From NCBI RefSeq assembly GCF_036370855.1, contig NC_088130.1, positions 66,812,941 through 66,876,940 of the forward strand: a stretch of DNA of 64,000 nt, read 5' to 3'. The DNA is from Dromaius novaehollandiae. Taxonomy: Eukaryota > Chordata > Aves > Casuariiformes > Dromaiidae. Below are positions 13,401 through 25,600 of the stretch, one piece after another. The notes below the pieces were generated by a model, which made no database searches, was not told the DNA's origin, and saw nothing but the letters and a program-made list of their open reading frames with translations. Both the position numbers and the translations under genes were made by a program. How positions within the stretch are numbered: the stretch's first letter is position 1; each line of letters begins with the position of its first letter.

Positions 13401-16400
13401 CTGTTTGGTGCTCACCACAGGGCTGGAGTGAAACACCAAGTATAGACTACCAGAGAAGGGAAAGAAAATAAGTGCCCTGACAATAATTTGTCAAAACTGA
13501 CAAGTCTCAGGCACTGAGCAGAGGACTCACACAAACAGACCCCTCCTCATGGGCTCTGCAGGTCCCAGACCAAGGGAACAGCCATGAGATACTCTCAGAT
13601 GCAGCCAGCCTGTCCGAAAAGCAGACCAGCTGCACCTACTGCCTAAGTCACAGACAGCACTGGGCTGTAATTTATGGTAAAACCACAGAAAACTGCCAAT
13701 CTTCAAGGATGGCTGCCCTGCTGTAGTGCTGCAGTGCTTCTGCCTTGTCCCATCACACCAGGGTGATGTGGGCTGAAGTCGGCCACAGCTTAGTGATCTG
13801 CATAAGTAATGACAAGGATAAAAAACACAGTTCACATCTCCACAGACCCAGTGAAAAAAGTGAGGAAAAAAGTGGAAGTGAAAAGTGAAAGCGAAATGTG
13901 ATTCCAGGGTTACCCTGTTATAACACAGAGTCCACTGCGACCAAACATTCTGTACGAGACCTAGCTTTGAAACTTAATGCACTTTCTCTCTTTTGCTGTG
14001 ATTTCTGCAGCTGCCCCCAGGATCATCAATATCACCGTTAGCTCGAACGGAGATCACACCTTCAAAGCACGCTGTACAGCCGAAGGGGAGCCAGCGCCTT
14101 CCCTGACTTGGACCAGCCCTCACCACAGCAACCTCACCTCCGTCACGAACATGAATCACCAGGTCACCAAAGAGCTCCAGTACCTGACACATGATGGAAA
14201 ATACACATGTACTGCTGTCAACAGCCACGGGAGAGCAGAAGGGGCTGTGTACTTCTATAAATTCAAAGCCTCCAACAGCTCCCTTTTCCTGATCCTGATT
14301 TTTGTACCATTGGGAATTAAAGTACTTGTTTTGCTGGTGATAGTGAGCTTTACTGTTTTCTGGAGAGGAGGTATGTATCACTCACTATTTCCTTTGGTAG
14401 TCTTCCTCCATCAGACCTGTAACAAGCAAAGTGACACAGCAGATAAAAATCAGGCAGGAGATTTTTTACAATGATTTTCCACCTTAGGAAAATGACATTT
14501 ATAATGGGAAATCCAAGAACAAGTAAAAGAAAACTCCTGGCTGGCCGGTCACAGCCTGCAGAAATGAGGTCTTATTCTGGAAGGAATCGTTAAAAAAGAC
14601 AGGGTGAACAAGAGTTTCCCTAGGCCTGATGAGAAAGGTTAATAAACTAACAGATGTGCAATTAGTTGAAAAGCTGCTCCCTACACAACCAGATTTTTTT
14701 TTTTTTTTTGAAGCAGACTAATTACTAACTTTTTCCGTTTAGCCCTTGGGCAGGATTTACCTTCACTGCTTCCCACAAAGTAGCTTCATCTCCCAGGGTC
14801 AGCATCTTCATTTTACAGACTGCCCAGCTCAGTCCCCAGGCCTCAATATCCAAGTGCTTCATGGTCATTAGTGAAATCTCAACTTCCCGGTGTGCCAAGG
14901 CCATGAGAGCAGGGAAACATCTAATTGTTAGAGATGAGAAACAGCTCACAGAGCAAACTAAGAGACTTCCCAAAGGTTATAAAGGAAACCTACAGCCAAG
15001 AAACCCAAAAGCCCCTGGCTCCCAGCACAGCACCCAGCCTAGCACATCATGGCTGCTGTGCTACGTCACAGCAAGGATCAGGCCAGGAGGAGTTCCTGGG
15101 TCTGGGTCTCTGGCCAGAAATGTGATGCCACCAGTGTAACAACAATCTGATAGCAACAACTCGCAGAGAGCCACTACTTGCCTTGAACTGTAGGAGGTAT
15201 AAGAACAGCCAGAAATACTTCGCTCCTTATATTCAGGTGCCTAATTCCTACCCTCCTGAAGGCTAACCACAAAACTAACACAATTTTTTTTCCCTATTCA
15301 CTGGCATTTTATAATCACCTTGTAGTGCAGAGTGGCTTCCCGGCTCACTCTGACCACACTGCTAACTCACATCTTCCTTCTCGATTAACAGGTCCCTTCA
15401 CTACCCCAACCAGCCTGGCCCGGTAAGAACATCCTGCCTTCTACTCATGTCATCCAGTAGGAAGCTAGAGATGGCTAAGGAGAGAAACGCACTTGTCCTT
15501 GGTCTTGGCAACAACTTTCAGGCCTGACAGCAGGCTCCTGGGACAAGGACAGGGTTGGGCTGATGGTCAGGTGACCCCACATGAGGGACTGTGGCCTGGG
15601 CACTGCAGGGAGCAGGCTCTGGCTTGGGTATAGGTGAGAACAGACCCGACTGATTTGAGGATGAGCTGCTCTGAGAATGAGCAACTCGGGCAGTAGCTTG
15701 GAGAGACGGGATGCAGCAGCAGTGAGAGACTACCGGAAGCTCAGGTGGGCCATGGGCACAGTGTATAGTAACTGTGATGAACTAGCGAAAGAACCATCCA
15801 CCCCGGGATGGGTGCAGGAACCAGTGGGATGGGGTCACGTCCAACTTGAGTTACCCTATGACCATTACTTGATGTCTCATTCCCCCACACACACCCAAAA
15901 CAACACAGCTATTTGAGCAAGACGCTTGGGCGTGCAGTATCAGGTCACACCAGCAGAGGCAGAGGGGACTTCTACCTTACAGGTAATTAGTAAAAGCAGT
16001 TAATTGTAGAAGCGTAGCTTTGCTGATTTAACAGTCTAAACAATACTGCACCCTTGACTACAGTATCATGTATTTGTATCGTGACAGAGATGAAAGCTTA
16101 AAAGCCAAGATGCTCCATGCTCTGCATATACATTAGAAGATCCTTAACGCTACTTCTAAAGTGGGAGAGATTTGTCACAACCATCCTTAGCCTCTGACAC
16201 AGCAGAAGAGCAGCAGTAGTTCATGCTAATAGTGTTGGAGGTCATTCTGGATCCTTTAAGATACAAAACCTTACATGTAAATCAGATACTGAAAAACTGT
16301 CTGCTATAGAATAGAGGATCCGTATCTGAGAATATTAGGGTCACATGTACTCTGATGCTCCTTAACTATTAGCTAAAGCCACATATAAAGACTAGTGCAG

Positions 16401-16539
16401 CCAGAAATGCATCTTTACCTTATTCACTTCTCTCCTTGTCAGGCCCCAGCCGCAGGACTCCACCTACGAGAACCTGGACCGCAGGCACTGCGGCAGCCCC
16501 ACTTTGTCAGCAGAACAAGCTTCAGTGCCGCGCAGCTAA
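7434..16539 (+). CDS. SIGLEC15: SIGLEC15, sialic-acid-binding Ig-like lectin 15 (complete, 5 coding exons)
   Basis: The coding exons are 7434-7485, 10442-10825, 14011-14370, 15392-15422 and 16443-16539. They total 924 nt, giving 307 residues and a TAA stop. The product is a type I membrane receptor. Residues 1 to about 17 form a signal peptide. A V-set Ig domain spans about 24-145, with C44 and C122 as the core pair, extra cysteines C75 and C84, and R123 in the YFCRVE motif as the predicted sialic-acid-binding arginine. A C2-set domain spans about 147-230 (C167, C212). The transmembrane helix at about 237-262 contains K249. The tail has Y284 in YENL. In mammals SIGLEC15 binds sialylated glycans such as sialyl-Tn, pairs with DAP12 through the membrane lysine, and acts in osteoclast development and myeloid immune suppression. 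All four introns are GT-AG and interrupt codons consistently. Human SIGLEC15 has 328 residues. The difference lies mainly in a linker after the signal peptide that is absent here. The start has A at -3. The neighbouring EPG5 supports orthology. Confidence 0.95.
7486..10441 (+). other. SIGLEC15: SIGLEC15 intron 1
   Basis: This intron starts with GTGAGT and ends in TTCTAG. It contains an A15 run near 8406, a G-rich run at 9962-9976 and T runs near 10052. I looked for a small phase-compatible exon matching the N-terminal linker of mammalian SIGLEC15 and did not find a convincing one. No transposon was recognised. Confidence 0.7.
10442..10825 (+). CDS. SIGLEC15: SIGLEC15 coding exon 2: V-set Ig domain
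   Basis: Encodes residues 19-145 plus split codons at both ends (GGT and GCT). Hallmarks are LPCTFTHPY at 42-50, AAIWR at 58-62, LLGNPR at 96-101, SERYFCRVE at 117-125 and YESRNG at 134-139. C75 and C84 match the additional cysteines of the mammalian V domain. Potential N-glycosylation sites are N68 (NGT) and N111 (NLT). The donor is GTAAGA at 10826. The reading frame stays open past the donor for about 23 codons, but that extension has no Ig character. Confidence 0.95.
10826..14010 (+). other. SIGLEC15: SIGLEC15 intron 2
   Basis: This 3.2 kb intron lies between the V-set and C2-set exons and ends with a pyrimidine-rich tract and CTGCAG. An A-rich run lies near 12253-12265, and a purine-rich AAGTGAAA repeat block at about 13853-13897. 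No additional exon or known repeat was recognised. Confidence 0.7.
14011..14370 (+). CDS. SIGLEC15: SIGLEC15 coding exon 3: C2-set Ig domain and transmembrane helix
   Basis: Encodes residues 147-265. The domain opens with APRIINITV and holds C167 (ARCTAEGEP) and C212 (DGKYTCTAVNS), the expected C2 disulfide, with W179 between them. Potential N-glycosylation sites include N152 (NIT), N186 (NLT) and N234 (NSS). The hydrophobic segment at about 237-262 carries K249, the residue that in mammals pairs with the acidic residue of DAP12. The exon ends after the first base of glycine 266, with donor GTATGT. Placing the C2 domain and the membrane helix in one exon is notable. Confidence 0.95.
14371..15391 (+). 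other. SIGLEC15: SIGLEC15 intron 3
   Basis: This intron contains a T16 run at 14694-14709 and ends in ATTAACAG. An AATAAA at 14641-14646 lies inside the intron and could serve as an alternative poly(A) signal. The exon 3 frame reads through the donor for about 34 codons to a TGA, so intronic polyadenylation would give a form with a different tail. There is no direct evidence for this. Confidence 0.5.
15392..15422 (+). CDS. SIGLEC15: SIGLEC15 coding exon 4: 31-nt tail exon
   Basis: A very short exon encoding residues 267-275 (PFTTPTSLA) plus two split codons (G266, R276), in the juxtamembrane cytoplasmic region. Acceptor TTAACAG and donor GTAAGA are both good. Its length is forced by frame: G from exon 3, plus 31 nt, plus G from exon 5 joins cleanly into the YENL tail. 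Skipping it would shift the frame of the tail. Confidence 0.8.
15423..16442 (+). other. SIGLEC15: SIGLEC15 intron 4
   Basis: A 1.0 kb GT-AG intron ending in a pyrimidine-rich stretch (CTTCTCTCCTTGTCAG). No repeat or additional exon was recognised. Confidence 0.7.
16443..16539 (+). CDS. SIGLEC15: SIGLEC15 coding exon 5: cytoplasmic tail and stop
   Basis: Encodes residues 277-307 and the TAA stop. It contains QDSTYENLD at 280-288, which corresponds to the QESNYENL motif of the mammalian tail. Y284 is the only tyrosine in the tail and a candidate phosphorylation or sorting site. The following residues (C292 and the Ser-rich end) do not resemble the human C-terminus closely. Confidence 0.9.
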
Positions 16540-17340
16540 AGACCTGACCTCTGACGCCGGCACCTGCTTGCACAGTTTGATTTCCTGCTTGTCAGGCGCA
16601 AAACCAGGTCACATTAGGGTGCCTATCTCCCCAAATATAAGACTGCCATTGACTGATATGTGGAAGGTCAAACAGGCCTTCCAGGTGCATGTTCTCCCTC
16701 CTGGTTGTGACTTACAAGCAAGAGCAGCTGTCAAAGGGAAGATGGATAAAGAGAAGGATGCTAAGAGAAGATAAAAAGAAGGATGGAGCTGGCAGAGCAG
16801 AAAAGGATCTACCTAATATGTCTAGTCAATCTGTAGTTTTCAGGCTATATCAGACAGTGTTTAGCAAGCAGATGGGAATCTACCATTTCCTCCCAACTTT
16901 TTGTTACCGACTTTTTTCAAAAGTTACTTCAAACCTAGTTTTTCCCCACTCCACTTTTCAAAATACATGCAGCTTATGAGAGCCAGCAACTAGACTATTC
17001 TGCTCTTTGAAACATCAGGGGTGAAGAAAAACTCTTGCAATTTCTGTAAGTTTTTCTTTTTTAATTCCTTAGCTTCCAGAAGAGTTTATCTGAAACTTTA
17101 AAAGAAATCTCAACTTTCAAGAGGTGCAAGCAAAATGAAAAGAGGAAAAAAGTTTTCAGCAAGTTGGGAAAGTTGAAAACCGGAAATTCAAAGGTGGTCC
17201 GTACTGTAAGTTTACTTGCAGCTCTTGCTAGTAGTACCACAACTGGTACGTAAGCACACATGCACACACAAGCACAATCTCAGGGCTTTCAGATAAAAGT
17301 CATGACAACGTTGCAATAAAACAAACTATAGGAGATGGCT
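16540..17340 (+). other. SIGLEC15: Probable SIGLEC15 3' UTR
   Basis: Sequence between the TAA stop and the first canonical poly(A) signal downstream. The end is estimated as 15-25 nt beyond the AATAAA at 17315. A longer 3' UTR reaching the AATAAA at 19074 cannot be excluded. Confidence 0.45.
17315..17320 (+). terminator. Candidate SIGLEC15 poly(A) signal AATAAA
   Basis: This is the first AATAAA on the + strand after the SIGLEC15 stop, about 0.78 kb downstream. Alternative AATAAA hexamers on the same strand are at 19074-19079 and 20840-20845. Confidence 0.45.
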
Positions 17341-20300
17341 GCGTTAGGAAATATAACTGGTTTCCCCCCAGGAAAACTCAAAATACTTTTCAACTAAATT
17401 CAATAACTTTTTTTTTTTAATTAAAAGAAATTTATTTCTAAGTGGTTCATCTGTTACATGAAGAAAATTCCTTTAAGCCCTGACTATATATCCCTTAAAT
17501 TCTGAGCTGAAGTCACTGACCAGCACTTTCCACTAGCACACCACATGGTTACAGACGTGTTTTGGTGTGACCCTAGCAACAATGTGGGGTGCAGGTGGTT
17601 TTTACAGCATAAATCACACAGGTGTTTGGTCAGTTCTCTCGCATCCATCAAGAATTCTCTAGCTCAATCTTGACCATGCTCCAAGACGAAGCAAGTCAAC
17701 ACAGGAGGACTCTGTCAGGGAGACCTGTGGTCCAAGAGTCACAAAACAAGACAGGCTGTGGACACCAAAGGGTTGGTATGGAGGAGGAGAAAGAACGAAG
17801 GGGGGAAACCACCACCCAAAGCCTGTGACCCTGCTTGGAAAAATCATCCCCTCACTTGAGAACTCTTATTTTAAAGTTTACCTCTTTGTAATATCTGTAC
17901 TGGGAAACTAGAGCACAAAGCTGTAATTGGTAACAGGATAACAGTCCAAGATAACAAGGAAAATTGACACAGGGAGATATTTTAACCTCAGCTTTGAAAT
18001 CCTAGTTTGTAATCCTAGCAGTGATGGAGCCAGGTTTAATGAAAATAAGAGATGGAAAGAGGAAGAAGAGTCACAAAACTGCCTGAGATGCACAAAATGT
18101 GCCCTGAATATCTGCATGTTGTCAGCATCTCACACTCAGAAGCACTGCCAGCGTGTCACATAACAGCTGCAGTAATTTAGATCTGTGAGGAAACTCATGG
18201 ATCAACATTGTTCAGCTTTTAGTTATTTGGCTTTGAGTGCAACCCCCGACAGCGCAGCAAGTGGGAAGAACTAACTGGGATGCCCAAGAACAAGAGCCCA
18301 CACCATCATCCACCATGAGCTGGGGGGACAAGCAAGCCAACCTCGAGTGAGAAGCAGACGAGCTTGTCTGAATCCTGCCCTTTCCCTTGTGAAGGAACCT
18401 ACTTAACCCGTACACAGCCCCTGGGAGACTGCTCCTCAGTGGGACGAGTCTGTCCTCCTCAGCATTTCTCTCAGCTGCCTTCTCGTCCCTCGGCAGCGCT
18501 CCAAGCCTTCCCGCGGCTCTCACACATAAAGGGTGACTCCCCGGCTCACCTTCCCTGGAAGCAGCTTCACACTCACAAGCCCTGGTCCTCATGGGGGACT
18601 TCAGCCGCCCCAGTGTCTGCTGGAGGGACAACACAGCAGGAGACAAGCAATTCAGGAGGCTTCTACAGAAGAGGAGGCTATTTCAGAAAAACATGAAGGA
18701 AAGAAGCTAACCTTCTAGTACTGACCTTGCTTTGCCTAACAGTTAAGTGTCCCAATTTCTCTTTTTTTCCCCCCCAGCTTAATCCATATACATATAAACC
18801 ATAGTCAGGGTTTGGGAGGATTTGGCTATTGCTCCATTGATCAGTTTAGCTTTCAGAAAGGAGCCCTCTCTGGTCCCAGATGATACAAATTCCCATCACC
18901 ACCATGCCATAGTCCCTGTGGGATACTCTAGAGTACGCATGCATATGAAACACCAATGTATGTATTTCACACTTCTTCCTGATCAGGCATCAGTTTTTCC
19001 ACTCCACTGCATTATCTTAAGTTAATGCCACTTTCAATTGTTATGTCCATTGCACTATTTGACCTATTTTTCTAATAAATATGTAAGCCGCAGTCCTCGG
19101 GTAACAGTTCATTCCATTGCAATTAGTACTGGCAGAGTCAAACATTGTAAAAGCCACACATATTCACTCTCTAAATTACACAAATTATTTAAAAGGTGTA
19201 TCTGTTTTACGTAGTTAACATTCAGATTTCATCCTTGTACTGTGAGCTACAATGAACACCAAACTTAGCTTTCCTTCTGAGATTACCTGTTTACACTTAA
19301 GATATCAAAAAAGCAACGCGGCAGGCTGGGGTTCAGGAGCAGGAGGGCAGTTGCAAGGACACTGTAGCACCAGAACTGAAAGCATAACTTTCCCCTACTT
19401 CCCCCCATACTACTATCTTTCTCCTTATGCAGGCTAAATACAAAAGCCCCTGGTCTGGGTCACCTATGCATAGGGAAAGAACAGAACCAATGCACTGCCA
19501 GTCCCAGCAATGCCAGAAAACAGTGCTGGACCACAACGCAGGACCACATCCGTTTACTGCATATCCCTTTCATCATGCATGAGTAAACAGACCAAGATCT
19601 TAGCTTTAAGGGGCATCATTTGTATTTTGTCCAGCTTTTATGAAGGATTTAACATAACAGGGCCTAAAGAGCAGCCCTAGACACCCTATTGAAACATGTA
19701 GCAAGAGCAAGTGTTATTAAAAAAGGGGGGGGGGGGGAATTTCCCATGCTTCCCCCCTCATTTAGAAATACTGCTTTAAGATTTGACTTTGGAACAGAAA
19801 CAAATGTACAGTGTAGTAAGCGGATTTGCATTCTTCCTTCCTACCAACGCTAAATGAGATCAGTTTAAGAGAAATGGAAACAGCGCATGCAAGCTCTTTA
19901 CCGCATCAGGTATAACACAGAGTGGCTTGAACGCAAATAACCTTCACCAAGAGATTCTGGCAAACCATTTCATTTGCAGCCCATAATGAACAGTTCTCCA
20001 AGAAAAAAATGCAAGTGGCTGAGCTTCACCAGCAAGAACAGCCTGAAAACGTGATCCCATCAACACCATGCCCTTTGAACGGCTTCATAACTCAGCCCCT
20101 GCAACAACCATGGAAAGGCAATAATCACCCTGCTGTACAGAGGGCCATACAACAAACAGGTTTGTTTAGACTTGAAAACACTGTAGACAGACAAAGAGCA
20201 AGATTTCACCTAACATTAATGACCCAAAAGTCAGCACCTAGGTTTCATCACAGCCAGAGAAACAGGTACTGCCAGGTGGTAATTCACTGCATCTTTTCCA

Positions 20301-21754
20301 GACAGCTTTCTTGGGATGGGATGCACATGCACCTTCACAGCTGTAACTACAGGAAACAGGAGGAAAGGAAAAGGTGACGCTAAAGAGCCCCCGGAGGTTT
20401 GTGGAGTTTTACTAGGGCAGAGAGGCATCTTTTCTGTCATTTCATAGCTGAGCTTTCTCCTGGACTCTGGGAACAAAAAATACTGTTGCGTTACATACGG
20501 GTTAGGATGAGCAAAAGCAGAGTACAGACTTAATTCCTGCGTTTCAAAGAGAAGACTCCCTAAACCTGAGTGGCATTCCCCTACACTTTCACCTTCAAGA
20601 ACAAAGGTGTTTTTCCCGGTTTGGACTCTTCCGTCAAGTTGAAAATATCATGGTGTTGGGTCAGGAATTACTTGATTTTTCATGTTTATTTTGCATGGTC
20701 TTTGCAGACAGAGCATGTTATAAATACATCATTTGTAAAAACTCAACAGCTGAAACGATATCATTTTAAAAGTGCATGTCATACATATATTTCTGTCTTT
20801 TTCACATTTCTTACACAACTGACTGATAACATCTTATCTAATAAAGCCAGTGCTTTTCAGTCTTTAGGAAAATAAAAAAAAAAAAAAAAGAAAGAGAGGA
20901 AAAAAGCAGCAAAACATATTCTTCCAGTTGTGAATTTTCCAAAAGAGTCCATTAAAAACTATGCTGCATTGATGTCTGGTTAATATACAGAGGGATGTAC
21001 ATAATTGTGTAGGCTCGCAGATAGAGCAAAGAACTGTAAGACCACATGAAGGTGAAGGTGATCGAATGATCCAGCTGGCACAGTTAGCAGGATCTGTCAC
21101 AAAGAGGGAGGTGGTTTGCTCTCCAGCACTGAAATCACAGGTAAGTGCAATCCTTCAAAGCGATGCGTTATAGAACGGACAGTAGGTAGCACATTTCCTT
21201 GCCCTAGCGACCAAAACTAAAGTTTAACGTGTAACCATGTTCTAAACATAAAGGCACAATTAATACAGAAAAGAAGCTGTCACTGTTCCTTCGTAGAGGT
21301 GTATAGACTGGGACCTTGGGCCCCCTGGAATAGATCAAAGATAAAATGGCCAAAGTTAGGCAAGCAACTTGGGAAACTCACCTTCTGCTTCCCCTAAAGA
21401 AAGGGGCATCTTGCAGTCACACAAGGCAACAAAATCAGTGATCTTTCAGCTGAAATAACAGATTGGCAGGCTCGTTGCTCAAGCTTTGGTAAGAGAATTT
21501 TAACGAGCAATCATCAAATTTAACACAAGATAAATAGCTTTTCACGGTGTCATCTAAAACCCTGTCACATCATGCCCAGCTACGCATAAAAGAATAAACT
21601 TCAAGGGGCGTCTACTTGATAAACCACTATCTCCTGAACAGTCAGACTTTCAGAATTAAGGAATCACCTATTTAACGTGAACATAGTCGTCTGCTCCCCT
21701 TCCAGACACTGAGGAATCCTGAAAATTATCTTCTAGACATTATCTAACTTAAAA
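17341..21754. other. Spacer between convergent SIGLEC15 and EPG5 3' ends
   Basis: No coding exon or known repeat is recognised here. The spacer includes a G13 run at 19725-19737 and an A-rich tract at 20869-20889. Part of it may belong to longer 3' UTRs of either gene, because usable poly(A) hexamers are present on both strands (for example + at 19074 and 20840, - at 20685-20690). Confidence 0.5.
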
Positions 21755-22448
21755 CAACATGTCCAGAAATTACTTTTATTTAATTAAGCAATATGGAGGC
21801 AGACTCACTAGGTTTTAGAAAATAGGAAAAAAACCCATAATTCTTTAGTTCAAATTTTAGCTTGTATTTAGAGAAGCAGGAGAAGATTGTAAACATGCCT
21901 TTCCACTACAGAGTTCTGTGGGAGAGCAGAAAAAGTTTTTTAAATACTGTCTTCCCAAACATAGCGAGTTTGCAAGTCTCCAAACACACAATCACATAAG
22001 ATTCGGAGGGATCCTGGGTAAGACAATCAGAATCTCTTTTATATACAACCCTCCGTCCAGTTTGCACTGGCTCAAGCAATGATACATTGGAAAATGGAAA
22101 GGCACAAAGCAGAAACTTAAGATGCTACAGGAGACAAGGACGAGCTCTGCTGCCTAATGATTTGTGTGTCTATTTTCAGGTACTCTCCTCACAGATGTGC
22201 ACCACACACAGGAAGATACTCAAGTCTTTTCAGTAGACAAAAATTGAGCAATTCCACAGGCCTACATACCATCAGGGCTTTAAAGAGGAGAAAGAAAAGG
22301 ATAAAACTTGCCAGTGTGCAGTTCCCACTCACACCTCTGACTTATTTAAAGTGGAACTTCTGCAGGTAAAAATCACTTGTGCAACAACACCTTCAAATGT
22401 AAACCAGAGCAATCCAACGTTGCGTGATGATTTTGGAGCTCAGTGCTG
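21755..22448 (-). other. EPG5: Probable EPG5 3' UTR
   Basis: This runs from the TAG stop to just past the first canonical poly(A) hexamer on the - strand. The boundary is an estimate, and EPG5 may use a more distal signal. Confidence 0.45.
21775..21780 (-). terminator. Candidate EPG5 poly(A) signal AATAAA
   Basis: TTTATT on the + strand is AATAAA on the - strand, about 0.67 kb after the EPG5 stop. A second - strand AATAAA lies at 20685-20690. Confidence 0.45.
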
Positions 22449-22631
22449 CTACCGTATGCTGTCCAAATAATGCACTTCTGGGTACAGAGTATTAACAAGG
22501 AGAGCCAAGAGATTATTGCCATCTCGAAGACAATGTTCTGGATGCTTGATGAACTGAGAAGCCTGGGAGAGTTGCTCTTGATAATCCATGTACTGTTTGT
22601 TTGATGCCATAGATTCAAGAGCATTCAGTGC
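22449..22631 (-). CDS. EPG5: EPG5 terminal coding exon (33rd in window)
   Basis: Residues 1775-1834 and the TAG stop at 22449-22451. It opens with [14 protein letters not shown] in phase 0 after acceptor CTGTAG and ends [12 protein letters not shown]. Both ends are highly conserved with the mammalian C-terminus. Confidence 0.97.
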   Translation of the reverse strand, partial: ALNALESMASNKQYMDYQEQLSQASQFIKHPEHCLRDGNNLLALLVNTLYPEVHYLDSIR

Positions 22632-25600
22632 CTACAGATACAAGGGAAAATGCTGTTAGCTATGTATACTTCGGTCCACGTCTTTTGCAGGTGTAACAAA
22701 CCAGCTGCTGAGCCACCATAAGCACAATTCCACTGGAACATCCTCATCTGCTAGAGATCATGGAGTATTCTGAATAAAGCATTTGTACAAATACGATCAC
22801 ATGATACTGTTTCAAGTCACCTCATATTTTCCAAGTTGTTCCTTCCCTGAGATCAGCACAACGGATATTCTCTTTTAAGGCTTGCTATGACTCCGCAATA
22901 TAAATATTGACATATATTTACATCATGCACTAAAGACATGGTCCTAGGAGAAGTCAAAATACACATCAAAATATAAACTGCAACAACAACGTCTTATGGA
23001 CATCTTTGACTTTCATAAATGTATTATTTTGCTCCCAATAATAATATTACAGGGACAGCATCAGGTTAGAAATTGTATGTTAAAAAAAGTTCCTCACCTA
23101 CGTTAGCAGTACCACCTATGATGAATGTTGGAATAACATCTGAATAAGTTTCATTTATTTTTCAGAGAACACAAACAAGCTATACCAAATAAATTCCTGT
23201 GCTTTCATTTCTAGTCCGCTACTCCTTCCTATTCTTATGCACCTACTTACTGAAATAACAACCTGGATGGCGCACACACTGGAAAAGGAATATTTATTTG
23301 TCATATGGCTTTTAAGTCCTGTTTTCACGTAAGCAAATGCTAGTGTAATATCGCCTTAGTTTGACTACAGCCTACACATTGTCCTGAAAAGCTGGATAGC
23401 ATTGATAGCATTGTTTTTATTTATTTATTTTTATTCCTTCTACCTGTTGTTATGTTCCAAAGTTTCAGAACTCGGGGTTTCTGGACATAAATTGGTCTGT
23501 ACCTTTCATTTATTATTTAAGATTAGAAACTATTACCTTCACATTCATATAGAAGGCTGTGTGAACAGGTTTAGTTGGAGTCAACTTAGGGTCGCCTTAG
23601 CTTAGGGCTCAGACACACAATCCTCCAACCACAGTCCAACAAGTTACCATCCATCAGCTGAAAACCAGTGTGCCAGTTCTCAAGTCGATGACAATGGCCA
23701 GGTAAAGCACAGTAGTCCAGACTCCACTTAAAGATGTTTCAAGCCATTACATTTTATCTTGCGCTTGAGATGAACTGGTATGTACCAAAGATTGCTCACA
23801 GCAGCTCAGCTAGACCCCAAAATACAGTCAGGTGGGGTCCAAGAGCAAAGTCTCTTAAAACTCACACCATCACCAGGCCTGCGCTGCCCCTGCCCTCATC
23901 TCTGGCAAATTCCAAGACGGTGTTCTTACATATAGCAAATGTTGCATGAATTTGTGATACGCCCTTTTCCCCTAAAGACGCAAGTGAGTGCAACAAACTA
24001 TTTCTGAAATTCAGTTTGATGTAAAGCCGTAGCAAAAAAATAAAAACACACAAAAAAACAGAGCGTATTCAGTGCTAAATAAAATCGAGAAGTTCATACG
24101 AGGATTTAGCCTGAAGCTCCAATGCTTGCAGTGACCCTTATGAGCGCTGCCTCACAACCCGAGACAGCACACAAACAGAGCACTCCAAAAAGCCAACGAC
24201 CAGCACACAATACCTGCTGAGCCTTCTGCGACAGCTTCGGCTCTGAACCCGCTTTCAGGCGGACTTGACTCTCTGCAGGAATCTGCACCAAGAGGAAGGT
24301 GGACAAACTGCGGGCGACCACCCGGAACCTTACACAGGGAAAAGCAGAGAGAAGGGGGCATCAAATTTGAAAGTCTTCAACCGCACAGACTGAAAGTTCT
24401 ATCCTGTGAGACATCTCTTACATGGGAACACAGTAGAGGCTTTAGAAGATCATTTTTAATACAAAAAGAAAAAAAATATCGTAGTATATACACTCAGTAT
24501 ATCATTATTATACACTAGAGGATAGTATAATACCATATATATGAAATGTTGCACCTCCCTTGAGCTTAGCTGCAGCCTTGAGGTCACATCTGAAACACTC
24601 GTTTAACAGCCTTTGAAACATCCATATCACCAAAACCAAAGGATCAGTTGAACATGAATAAGACTTCAGAGTAATTTATACAGTGTCAGGACTGCATCCC
24701 AGGAGGTCTTTATAAAGTTAAATACTATGTCGGATTGGTGTTCCACAAGCATTTACATATTTCTCCTTGGCATTCTTTCCACTTTAATGTCTTACAGCCA
24801 AGTTTGCTCTGTCTTAGAGAGTAACAAGCACATATTTCTTTGAACATCTCTGAACATTTCCCAGCACCTCAAGGTTAAGATGGAAAAGGCAGAGTGCATA
24901 TGTTCATACAAAACACTTGTGACGTGAACTGGAGCAGTCTTCTACAGATGAGGTTGAAATATTTTCCTCTAATACACAGTCTGCCTACAAACTTAGAGAT
25001 GGAAACCAAGCCAGAATCACGCTCACTGCAGTTACTACAACTCACTAAAGCTTGGGTCCAAGTAACTTTATAGATTTGGGGACAGCCTTGATTCAGAACA
25101 TCTTTCAGCATTGCTCTGTGCAGTCTGGATCCAGGCTGCAGCTTTTTCAACACGACAACTCACCCTGACTCAACAAATTCACTCCAACCCTTACCTGGGT
25201 GACAACGGAGACCTCCTGCCTAGCCCAATAGCACCAAGTATGCCAGAAGTCAGTCTCTCTTCCGCCAGCTGACTCTGCCTGCCCTGTATTGAGAGCAGTG
25301 TCCGAATGACAGATTCGATCAGAATGGCATCGTCTTGCTCCATCTGAATTAGGGATAACTGCAAGGCTTTGTGCCACCAAAGAAACAGCTTTGCCTCTTC
25401 CTTTGCTGAGCTTTACATAGATTAAAAAAAAGTCAGAAGTACAGGTTAAGAAGACTGTACATCTCCCCATTAGCCCTGTGAAGAGTCCAGGTGGCAAGTT
25501 AACAACAGCTAATCTTAGTTTATCAGGCCAGTGTAACTGTATCACCCCACAAATCATTGTGTAGCTGAAGATCTTATTGTTATGGACCTGATGCAGAAAA

